Positions 53,996-62,684 of a stretch of 64,000 nucleotides of DNA are shown here, in pieces; position 1 is the first letter of the stretch; each line of letters begins with the position of its first letter. The stretch is from positions 17,895-81,894 of the forward strand of contig CAMBZE010000001.1 in NCBI GenBank assembly GCA_945872425.1, written 5' to 3'. Position numbers and translations under genes: made by a program. The DNA comes from Methylotenera oryzisoli (GTDB taxonomy: Bacteria; Pseudomonadota; Gammaproteobacteria; Burkholderiales; Methylophilaceae). The notes under the pieces were generated by a model, which saw only the letters and a list, made by a program, of their open reading frames with translations, was not told where the DNA came from and made no database searches.

Positions 53996-54097
53996 CTATG
54001 CCCCCATCAATACGTTTTTAACAATTAAAAATAACACCAGCGTAAGCACTAAGCCAGCAACAACGGTTCCTGAAATCGAATCTAACGGATTTTTCAT
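53996..54097 (-). CDS. 33-aa single-TM small protein (not in supplied ORF track)
   Basis: ATG at 54097: MKNPLDSISGTVVAGLVLTLVLFLIVKNVLMGA*, AGGAG 9 nt upstream, stop 2 bp before the PuuD-like start. Confidence 0.65.
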   Translation of the reverse strand: MKNPLDSISGTVVAGLVLTLVLFLIVKNVLMGA

Positions 54098-54292
54098 GCG
54101 ACACATCTCCTAACCTCTAATTTTTACCTTGTTTTTTTAATCAACACCATGTGTGAGGTTAGCCTAAAACCTCAATATTGGCAAGTTTTACGGCACAATC
54201 AACCCTGATAATTCTTAAGGAATCACTTGATAAAAATAGTAATTTAAGCAAAAATCGCCATCCCTTGTAATTTTGATTGCCTATCATTTTTT

Positions 54293-55423
54293 ATGGCATC
54301 TTTAACTTTAACTTCCCAACAGACAACTTTGACTCCTCAACTAGAAACTGACGTGCAATTACCGGTCGCTTGGTATGTTGACCCACACATTTACGCGCTT
54401 GAGCAGCAGCATCTGTTTTCCAATGCGCCGCATTATCTCGGCCACGAGCTGATGGTGCCTAATGCGGGCGATTATCATGTGCTTGATTGGACTGGTAAAG
54501 CCAAAAGTCTGGTGCATCAACCTAATGGCATTAACGCCATCAGTAACGTGTGCCGTCATCGGCAGGCGATTATGCTCAAAGGTCGCGGCCATACTAAAAA
54601 TATCGTTTGCCCACTGCATCGCTGGACGTATGACTTGGAAGGCAAGTTGCTAGGCGCGCCACATTTCGACCAAAATCCTTGTTTGCATCTTGACAACAAA
54701 CCCTTAAAAAACTGGCAAGGCTTGCTGTTTGATGGCAAACGCGACATTGCCAAAGATTTAGCCAAACTTGGTTGCAAGCAAGATTTTGATTTTACAGGTT
54801 ACATGCTGGACCGCGTTGCAGTTGAAGAATACAACTTCAATTGGAAAACTTTTATTGAAGTATATTTAGAAGATTACCATGTTGGCCCATTTCATCCCGG
54901 TCTTAATCAGTTTGTAAATTGTGATGACCTTAACTGGGAATTCGGCACCGATTACAGCGTGCAAACCGTGGGCTTTAAGCCGTCCCTCAACAAAGCGGGT
55001 TCGCCAATCTACCAACAATGGCAACAACAGGTGGCACTTTATCACGGTGACAAAGCGCCCAAATACGGCGCAATTTGGATGGTGTACTATCCATTTCTGA
55101 TGATTGAGTGGTATCCAAACGTATTAGTTGTGTCTCACATTATTCCGCGTGGCGCAGATGCCTGCACCAATGTTGTCGAGTTTTATTATCCGGAAGACAT
55201 TGCCCTATTTGAGCGCGAATACGTCATTGCCCAGCAAGCCGCGTACGAAGAAACCGCTGTGGAAGATAACGATATTTGCCAACGCATGCACGATGGTCGC
55301 CACGCTTTATTCGCGCAAGGGATTGATGAGCGCGGCCCCTACCAACACCCGATGGAAACAGGTATGGAGCATTTTCATCAATGGTATCGCAACCAACTTC
55401 AGCGGCATATTGCCAACACTTGA
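54293..55423 (+). CDS. Rieske aromatic ring-hydroxylating oxygenase alpha subunit-like protein
   Basis: 376 aa; Rieske CRHRQAIMLKGRGHTKNIVCPLHRWTYD; non-heme iron region EDYHVGPFHPGL. Confidence 0.88.
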   Translation: MASLTLTSQQTTLTPQLETDVQLPVAWYVDPHIYALEQQHLFSNAPHYLGHELMVPNAGDYHVLDWTGKAKSLVHQPNGINAISNVCRHRQAIMLKGRGHTKNIVCPLHRWTYDLEGKLLGAPHFDQNPCLHLDNKPLKNWQGLLFDGKRDIAKDLAKLGCKQDFDFTGYMLDRVAVEEYNFNWKTFIEVYLEDYHVGPFHPGLNQFVNCDDLNWEFGTDYSVQTVGFKPSLNKAGSPIYQQWQQQVALYHGDKAPKYGAIWMVYYPFLMIEWYPNVLVVSHIIPRGADACTNVVEFYYPEDIALFEREYVIAQQAAYEETAVEDNDICQRMHDGRHALFAQGIDERGPYQHPMETGMEHFHQWYRNQLQRHIANT

Positions 55424-55446
55424 GCCACCTCTCGACTAAACATATT

Positions 55447-55637
55447 GTAAGACCTTTGCACGAAACTGTTTTCTTTGCTAAAAACCACTCTAACCGTCAT
55501 TCCCGCGTAACCGTAAAGGTCATCACCGCAGAATATGCCAGCTGAAGCTGGCTATTCATGCGCGATAGGCGGGAATGACGAATGTTGATGTTTTTGTTAT
55601 CAATTGCTAGCCAATGTGCTTCGTGCAAAAGTCTTAC
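55447..55637. mobile_element. MITE-like element (family B, about 191 bp) with candidate 5-bp target duplication
   Basis: Termini GTAAGACCTTTGCACGAA / TTCGTGCAAAAGTCTTAC, flanked by ATATT at 55442-55446 and 55638-55642; internal cgtcattcccgc...gcgggaatgacg. Confidence 0.8.
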
Positions 55638-55644
55638 ATATTAT

Positions 55645-55925
55645 CTAAGGAAACACTGATTAAATCACCATGAGCCACGTTGCGAATAAATTTGTGATGA
55701 TTGCGAGGCGTGCGACGCAGGTCGTAGTTATTCTACGAAGCCAAGGAGCACAACAAAGCAAGCGCACAAATTTATCGCAACCCTGATTGGCACAGGGTTT
55801 GCGAGTGGTCTGAGGTGTTAGGCTCCTCGTCAAGGGAATAACCATTAACCTCGTCGCCTGCCTAGCATCCCATCCCGCAAACCTCATGTGCGTGGTCATG
55901 AGGATTTAATCAGTGCTTCCCTAAG
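55645..55925. mobile_element. MITE-like element (family A, copy 2)
   Basis: Same orientation and near-identical to 35416-35699; TIRs ctaaggaaacactgattaaatc / gatttaatcagtgcttccctaag. Confidence 0.85.
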
Positions 55926-56559
55926 CATCCAACAAGCCACTACGCATAGCAATCAATGCAATTTCTGCCGAATTATTGGCGTTGAGCTTCTGTTTGATGT
56001 TGTAAAGATGCGTCCCCACGGTGCGAGGGCTTAGAAATAAAGTGTCAGCAATTTCATTGGTGGTTTTACCTTTTGCCAACGCCATAAATACCTCAAACTC
56101 ACGTGGCGACAAAACATCCACCGGGCTTTGATCGCCGGATAATTGCTGAATTGCCATTTGCTGCGCAACGCCGGCTTCCAGATATTTTTTACCTGCAGCC
56201 ACCGTGCGAATAGCTTTAATCAGCTCTTCAGCCGCGCTACGCTTGGTTAAATAGCCCATTGCGCCTGCGTTTAATACGCGCTTGGGGTGCACTGAATCTT
56301 CATGCGCTGATAATACTAAAACCTTTGCAGCGCTATCTTTTGCCAAAATACGCTCAATCGACTCTAACCCGCCTATGCCGGGCATGGTGATGTCCATCAC
56401 TACCACGTGCGGCTTAAATTCAACGTAACGTTGAATCGCCAGCTCGCCGTTTTCGGCCTCGGCAATGACCTTAATGTCAGCATCCATCTCTAGCAACATT
56501 TTGAATCCCATGCGCACCACGGCGTGATCATCGACTAGCATAACGTTAATTTGACTCAT
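55921..56559 (-). CDS. NarL/FixJ-family response regulator
   Basis: 212 aa; INVMLVDDHAVVRMGFKMLLE, LSPREFEVFMALAKGKTTNEIADTLFLSPRTVGTHLYNI. Confidence 0.94.
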   Translation of the reverse strand: MSQINVMLVDDHAVVRMGFKMLLEMDADIKVIAEAENGELAIQRYVEFKPHVVVMDITMPGIGGLESIERILAKDSAAKVLVLSAHEDSVHPKRVLNAGAMGYLTKRSAAEELIKAIRTVAAGKKYLEAGVAQQMAIQQLSGDQSPVDVLSPREFEVFMALAKGKTTNEIADTLFLSPRTVGTHLYNIKQKLNANNSAEIALIAMRSGLLDA

Positions 56560-56604
56560 GTTGCTTACTTTCTCCCATCTTCGGGTTTTTACTCATATTA
56601 TTGC

Positions 56605-58014
56605 TTAGCAAGGTACTTTAATGAATATCGCCGTGCCTTGATTCGGCGCGGATTCCATATTAAAACTGCCATGTAAAGCCTGCACCCGCTCACGCATACC
56701 AAGCAAACCAAAATGTCTGGTTTGGTCAACGGCTTCGATGTTCATGCCAATGCCATTATCTTTAATACTCAACTGCAGCTCGCCTGCAGCTGTTTTGATA
56801 AGACGGATATCAAGGGCTGTTGCCTGCGCATACTTCATGGCGTTATTGAGCGATTCTTGTACAATTCGATACAAATTGATGCTGATAGCTTCACTCAAAC
56901 CCAGCAAATCACCAGACTGCAAATTTTCAGACTGCAGGTTCTCAGATAAGTAAAGTTGAATTTTAATTCCCGGATGCTGTACTTGATAGCTACTCACCAT
57001 ATCTTTTAAGGTTTCAGCCAAACCAAGGTTATCCAGTGCGCCTGGACGCAATTGGCGCACAATATTATGCATCCCGTCGTAAATTTGATTGGCTGCTGAC
57101 ACAATCACCTGTGCATTGGAGGCAATCTCAGCCATGCCGACACCCTCACTATTCGCTTTGGCTTTGTTCTCGATTCCCACCGCAAAAATTTTAACGGCAG
57201 TTACATATTGGCCGAGTTCATCGTGCAATTCACGCGCCAGGCTACGACGCTCATCTTCAATATGTTTTTGTATTAAATGCGTTAACTGGCGATTTTCTTC
57301 TAACTGACGCTCAGCAGTGAGCGATTCAGCCATGCGATTGAGGCTGTGCCCAATCCGCTCAAACTCAGGTAATGCAAACGTCGGCAGGCGCGCGGTTAAG
57401 TCGCCTTGTTCAATCCCGTTAATCGCAGTCAAAATTTGTTTAAGCGGTCGCAATGAATAGCTTAACAGCAGATACACCATCGTATTGAGCAATACAAAGA
57501 ACACCAACCCAACCCACATCAATTGATTAAAACCTGACCATGCCTCACGAATGGAACCGGCAGCGCTTGATGTGACCACCAGAGTGCCATAACGAATCTT
57601 ACGCTCTACCATTTCCACTTTGGGTTCTACCAGTTTTACGAACCAGTCTGGCGGATACACATCACTTTTGAAAGTTGAATCCGGCGAACGATAAAGCTCA
57701 TATCCTCGATAATCGTAAAGCACAATATGGCTACTTCTTACATAACCTAATGATTCCAAAAAACTCTGTAGAACCAGATGAGTGGGCCCCATTTCCGGGT
57801 TTAATGCCGAACTCACAATCACGGTATCCAGCAACTGCACCGTTACACGACTGGCCGCCTCTACCCGCTCACGGACTGAAACGCGGGTATCATTGACCAA
57901 AATCGTCCCAACGACCAGTATAAAAGCCAGCGACAGTAAAGTAATCAGTAAATTTAAGCGAAAACGCAAGCTCATGAGTTGAAATGACGAGTTGACATGT
58001 GTAGAGTTTAACAA
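56605..58014 (-). CDS. Sensor histidine kinase (HAMP, HisKA_3, HATPase_c)
   Basis: 469 aa; RRSLARELHDELGQYVTAVKIFAVGIE, HFGLLGMRERVQALHGSF; 45 bp upstream of its response regulator. Confidence 0.93.
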   Translation of the reverse strand: MLNSTHVNSSFQLMSLRFRLNLLITLLSLAFILVVGTILVNDTRVSVRERVEAASRVTVQLLDTVIVSSALNPEMGPTHLVLQSFLESLGYVRSSHIVLYDYRGYELYRSPDSTFKSDVYPPDWFVKLVEPKVEMVERKIRYGTLVVTSSAAGSIREAWSGFNQLMWVGLVFFVLLNTMVYLLLSYSLRPLKQILTAINGIEQGDLTARLPTFALPEFERIGHSLNRMAESLTAERQLEENRQLTHLIQKHIEDERRSLARELHDELGQYVTAVKIFAVGIENKAKANSEGVGMAEIASNAQVIVSAANQIYDGMHNIVRQLRPGALDNLGLAETLKDMVSSYQVQHPGIKIQLYLSENLQSENLQSGDLLGLSEAISINLYRIVQESLNNAMKYAQATALDIRLIKTAAGELQLSIKDNGIGMNIEAVDQTRHFGLLGMRERVQALHGSFNMESAPNQGTAIFIKVPC

Positions 58015-58049
58015 CTTTAATCAATTCACAACATAGTGTTATTCATGAA

Positions 58050-58679
58050 ATGAAAACATCATTCATCTTATCAGCCGCACTCGCCATACACGACAGTATT
58101 TTGAACCACGAAACAGAGCTGGAATCATTAGACCGTGCGATTGGCGATGGCGACCATTACATCAACATGAAACGTGGCGCCAGCACGATTGTTGAAATAC
58201 AAGCCGAACTCGAGCCACTGACTCCAGACGCCGCACTGAATAAAATAGGGCTAAAGCTACTCAGCACTATCGGCGGCGCTTCCGGACCATTGCTGGCGAG
58301 TTTTTTTATGGGCACGGCTAAAGTCATCAAGGAAAAAGGGGATGAATCCGTGCAAACTTATGCAGCAGCTTTTGCCGCTGGAGTTGATGCCATTCGTCAA
58401 CGCGGCAAGGCTGACTTAGGTGAAAAAACCATGCTGGACGTGCTGATTCCGGTTGCTCACCAATTCACCGCACTTGCCGCAGCCAATGCCGGTATCAAAG
58501 AAATTTGCATCTCGCTAATAACAACCGCAGAACATGGCATGCTCGCTACCAAGGGTTTGATTGCGACCAAAGGTCGTGCTGCCGGCTTGGGTGAACGCGC
58601 CATTGGCCATATAGACCCGGGCGCAAAAAGCTGCCAACTAATGATAGAAGCCGTGTGTAATTTGTTTTCAACCCAATAA
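58050..58679 (+). CDS. dhaL: Dihydroxyacetone kinase subunit DhaL
   Basis: 209 aa; LDRAIGDGDHYINMKRGAS, GGASGPLLASFFMG, GRAAGLGERAIGHIDPGA. Confidence 0.93.
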   Translation: MKTSFILSAALAIHDSILNHETELESLDRAIGDGDHYINMKRGASTIVEIQAELEPLTPDAALNKIGLKLLSTIGGASGPLLASFFMGTAKVIKEKGDESVQTYAAAFAAGVDAIRQRGKADLGEKTMLDVLIPVAHQFTALAAANAGIKEICISLITTAEHGMLATKGLIATKGRAAGLGERAIGHIDPGAKSCQLMIEAVCNLFSTQ

Positions 58680-58681
58680 CT

Positions 58682-58827
58682 ATAGCTATTCCAGTCAATA
58701 ATCCGTCATGCCGTGCATGACACGGCATCCAGTGCCTTTAAATTGAATAATTCTAAAGCCACTAGATTCCGACCTTCGTCGGAATGACAACAAAAATAAT
58801 CACCGGATTATTGACTGGAATAGCTAT
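58682..58827. mobile_element. MITE-like element (family C, 146 bp) between dhaL and dhaK
   Basis: Perfect 24-bp TIRs atagctattccagtcaataatccg / cggattattgactggaatagctat. Confidence 0.85.
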
Positions 58828-58859
58828 CAATCCAAGTTATAACGAGCAAGGACAGCAAC

Positions 58860-59867
58860 ATGAAAAAATTTATCAATAAAACCGACAATATATTGCTCGA
58901 AAGCCTGAGTGGGTTTGCAACTGCGCACAGTGATTTAGTCAGCCTCAATTTAGACCCCATTTTTTTAACCCGCAAACAAAAAGCCACTAACAAAGTGGCC
59001 ATTATCTCCGGCGGCGGCTCTGGGCATGAGCCACTGCATGCAGGCTACATAGGCTACGGCATGCTGGATGCCGCCTGCCCCGGCCACGTGTTCACTTCAC
59101 CGACTCCGGACCAGATGCTCGCTGCGACTGAAGCCGTACACGCAGGCAAAGGCATTCTGTTTATAGTTAAAAATTACGCAGGTGACGTGATGAACTTTGA
59201 AATGGCAGCGGAAATGCTGCCACTTGCCAATGGATTACCTATTGAAAGCGCTACCGTACTCACCAGCGATGATTGCGCCGTAATGAACAGCACCTACACC
59301 ACTGGTCGCCGCGGTGTTGCCGGCACGGTGATTGTAGAGAAATGCGTAGGCAGCCTGGCTGAAACTGGCGCAGATTTACCTAGCTGCAAAGCCTTGGGCG
59401 ACAAGGTGAATAGCCGCACTGCCAGCATGGGCGTGGCGCTGACCAGTTGCACCGTACCCGCTGCCGGCCGTCCTACTTTTGACATTGGTGACACAGAGCT
59501 GGAAATGGGGGTAGGTATTCACGGTGAACCTGGCCGCAGACGGGAAGCCATGCGCGAAGCCGATGCGATTGTAAAAGATGTCGTCAATGCCATTTTAGAG
59601 GCGTTGAAACCTGAACAAAATAGCGAAGCCTTGTTGCTGGTTAACGGCTTTGGCGCAACGCCGTTAATGGAACTCTATTTAATTTACAATACGGCTGCCA
59701 AATTATTTAGCCAGCATGGCATTCAAATTTCACGCTCCTTAGTGGGCAACTACACCACCGCGCTGGATATGGCGGGCGCTTCTATCACGCTATGTTTACT
59801 TGATGATGAAATCAAACAGCATTGGGATAGCCCCGTGCATACGGCGGCCTTGCGATGGGGTAAGTAA
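58860..59867 (+). CDS. dhaK: Dihydroxyacetone kinase subunit DhaK
   Basis: 335 aa; ISGGGSGHEPLHAGYIGYGMLDAACPG, ELEMGVGIHGEPGRRR. Confidence 0.95.
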   Translation: MKKFINKTDNILLESLSGFATAHSDLVSLNLDPIFLTRKQKATNKVAIISGGGSGHEPLHAGYIGYGMLDAACPGHVFTSPTPDQMLAATEAVHAGKGILFIVKNYAGDVMNFEMAAEMLPLANGLPIESATVLTSDDCAVMNSTYTTGRRGVAGTVIVEKCVGSLAETGADLPSCKALGDKVNSRTASMGVALTSCTVPAAGRPTFDIGDTELEMGVGIHGEPGRRREAMREADAIVKDVVNAILEALKPEQNSEALLLVNGFGATPLMELYLIYNTAAKLFSQHGIQISRSLVGNYTTALDMAGASITLCLLDDEIKQHWDSPVHTAALRWGK

Positions 59868-59880
59868 GGGAAGCACTCAT

Positions 59881-62625
59881 TCATAAAAAAACCTGCTGCC
59901 ATAACGCCGTGACCGCAGTCACATTGGTGGCGATGGCTGATAGCTCAGCGCCCAACTGCGTCGCGCCTTGCAATTTGAGCCTATGCTGCATCTGGCGATA
60001 TTCTCGATAAGCTATCGCCACCTTTCCGGCCAAATCAGCATCAATCATATTGAGAGCGGCGAGTAGATTCAATAAGCCGATATTGCCGATATTTTCCGCA
60101 AGTTGCGGATAATCTGGCGCATGCCGCAACACCAGGTACTGTACTAAAAACTCCACATCAATAATGCCGCCAACGCCATGCTTGAGATCAAACAAATCGT
60201 CCTTCAAATGCTGGGCATTCCGCATTCTTTCGCGCATGGACAACACTTCTGCTTTCAGTTTTGCCGTATCGCGCTGTTGCGTCATCACTTCAACACGAAT
60301 TTCATCAAAAGCGGCCCCTATGCCGCTATCGCCGGCAACAAAGCGCGCCCGTGTGATGGCTTGATGTTCCCACACCCAGGCTCTGTGGAGTTGATATTCT
60401 CTAAATGCGGCAATATGGCTCACTAGCAAGCCGCTATTGCCGTCCGGGCGTAACTGTAAATCTGTTTCATACAATAAACCCGCAGAAGTTAAACTGTTAA
60501 ACCAGTTATTGATGCGTTGTGCAAAGCGCGCGTACACCTCACCCGCTTCGGGTGCGGAGTCGTCATAAAGAAAAATAATATCCAAGTCAGAGGCATAGCC
60601 AAGCTCTTTGCCGCCCAGTTTGCCGTAACCAATCACCGCAAACTTAGGGGTGGCTAAATGTTTACCGCGCACATTCGGCCAAATGGTTGTTAAAGCAACA
60701 CTTAATATCAACGCCGCGAGATCACTCAGGTAATCTGATAGCGTCTCCAGCGCCAACTCGCCATTGATATCCTGTACCGCAAAGCGAAATACATTGGCAT
60801 GTTTAAAGTGGCGCATCACATCCATTTGCCGCTCAATATCGCCATCCACCTCAGCTAAACGGTCAAGCAACTCATGACGCAAAGCCACAAAATCCGGCGC
60901 TGCATATAAAGTGCGTGTATCTAAAAGCTCGTCTAACAAGATGGGGTGCTGCGCTAAATAATTCGCCAACCACGGGCTGCTACTACACAATTTTACTAAT
61001 AATTGCATCGCTTGCGGATGCTCTGCCAGCAACGCCATGTAACTTGCGCGACGGCAAATGCTTTCCAACAAATCCGTCACCCGCGTCAAAGTCACATCAG
61101 CGTTTTGCATTTTCGCGGCTTGCGCAATGACATGGGGCATCACCGCATCAAAGCGTTGGCGACTCAATTCCGGCAATTGCAGGTAACGGCTACTTTGATG
61201 CAAGCTATTCAAGCGGCGCAAGGTTTCCTGCGCATCGGCAAAACCAGCGCGCTGTAAAACAGCAACCGCCTCCGACTCGGCAATCACTCCGTTCCAAATG
61301 GATTTTTCAGATTCCAGCACATCTTTACTTGAATGCTCGTCATTAAAAGTAGCATCAAAGTGTTGCTGTACTTGGCTGCGATAATTATCCAGCTTGGCTA
61401 AAAAATCTGACCAGCCATAGTTTTCCTGCTGGGCAAAATTCATCGCTCTGGCAATGCGCGCTTTTGTCTCATCCGTTTTGGGTAGCTCCTGCGTTTGCGC
61501 ATCTTCCACGTACATTAAGCGATGTTCCAGATGTCGAAAAAACACATAAGCTTCGCTTAATTCCGCTACAGTCTTTGCCGGCAACAAACCTTTGTTTTTT
61601 AACAAAGCCAGCACGGCTAGCGTAGGTTTGATTTGCAAACTCACATCTTGCCCGCCACGAATGAGCTGAAACACTTGCGCAATAAACTCAATTTCACGAA
61701 TCCCGCCACGCCCAAGCTTGATATTGTCATGCATGCCCTTACTGTTTACATCGCGCTGAATTTGGATTTTCAAATCGCGCATACTGGCAAACGCCCCAAA
61801 ATCCAGGTATTTACGGAATACGAATGGTTTAAGCAGACGCGAAACCGAATTGCCGACTGTCACTTCTCGCCCTTTAATCCAGGCGTAGCGCTCCCACTCG
61901 CGCCCATTGTTTTGATAATAATCTTCAAGTGCGTCAAGGTTACTGACCAACGCCCCCTCAGAACCAAACGGACGCAGGCGCATGTCCACACGGAACACAA
62001 ATCCGTCCTCTGTAATTTCGTCAATGGCAGCAATCAGCTTTTTGGCGAGTCGGGTAAAAAAATCCTGATTGCTGATCGATTTTTCACCCTGTGTCGCCCC
62101 TTCTGATTCGTAGGCAAAAATCAGATCAATATCAGATGAAACATTCAGCTCGCCCCCCCCCAATTTACCCATACCGATCACTATCAGGCTTTGCGGATAA
62201 TCGTCAGCATCTACCGGCTGCCCATAAGTATTGACCTGCCAACTGTGCAGATAATCGATCGCGCTGTTGATCACGCATTCGGCCAGATGTGAAGTGGTCT
62301 GCATCACCTCATGCAGGCCATCAAATCCAAAGCCTGCCAGCCCGTTCAAATCCCGCACGATTATGCGTGCCATTACATCGCGACGCAAAAGCCGCAGTGC
62401 CTGTTTCAAACTTGCCTCATCAACAATATTCTGCGCTACAATAAATGCTTGCATATCGTCTAACCGATACGCCTGATGCATATTTTGTAACAGATCCGAC
62501 ACCAGAGCCGCCTCTTTTCCAAGCATTCTTGCCAAAAACGGACTGCAACTCACGGCATGAAGCACACAGGCCTCATCGCGAGAAGGGGCGCGGTCAAGAA
62601 ACAATAAATTATCGAGTGTTAGCAT
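59881..62625 (-). CDS. glnE: Bifunctional glutamine synthetase adenylyltransferase/deadenylase
   Basis: MIVIGMGKLGGGELNVSSDIDLIFAYE and VIGYGKLGGKELGYASDLDIIFLYD (two GlnE nucleotidyltransferase domains); start ATG 62625 preferred. Confidence 0.95.
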   Translation of the reverse strand: MLTLDNLLFLDRAPSRDEACVLHAVSCSPFLARMLGKEAALVSDLLQNMHQAYRLDDMQAFIVAQNIVDEASLKQALRLLRRDVMARIIVRDLNGLAGFGFDGLHEVMQTTSHLAECVINSAIDYLHSWQVNTYGQPVDADDYPQSLIVIGMGKLGGGELNVSSDIDLIFAYESEGATQGEKSISNQDFFTRLAKKLIAAIDEITEDGFVFRVDMRLRPFGSEGALVSNLDALEDYYQNNGREWERYAWIKGREVTVGNSVSRLLKPFVFRKYLDFGAFASMRDLKIQIQRDVNSKGMHDNIKLGRGGIREIEFIAQVFQLIRGGQDVSLQIKPTLAVLALLKNKGLLPAKTVAELSEAYVFFRHLEHRLMYVEDAQTQELPKTDETKARIARAMNFAQQENYGWSDFLAKLDNYRSQVQQHFDATFNDEHSSKDVLESEKSIWNGVIAESEAVAVLQRAGFADAQETLRRLNSLHQSSRYLQLPELSRQRFDAVMPHVIAQAAKMQNADVTLTRVTDLLESICRRASYMALLAEHPQAMQLLVKLCSSSPWLANYLAQHPILLDELLDTRTLYAAPDFVALRHELLDRLAEVDGDIERQMDVMRHFKHANVFRFAVQDINGELALETLSDYLSDLAALILSVALTTIWPNVRGKHLATPKFAVIGYGKLGGKELGYASDLDIIFLYDDSAPEAGEVYARFAQRINNWFNSLTSAGLLYETDLQLRPDGNSGLLVSHIAAFREYQLHRAWVWEHQAITRARFVAGDSGIGAAFDEIRVEVMTQQRDTAKLKAEVLSMRERMRNAQHLKDDLFDLKHGVGGIIDVEFLVQYLVLRHAPDYPQLAENIGNIGLLNLLAALNMIDADLAGKVAIAYREYRQMQHRLKLQGATQLGAELSAIATNVTAVTALWQQVFL

Positions 62626-62684
62626 AATATTTTTCAGGTAGTATGATAAATTATAAACGGGTCGCAAGAATTTAAGGGTTAACT

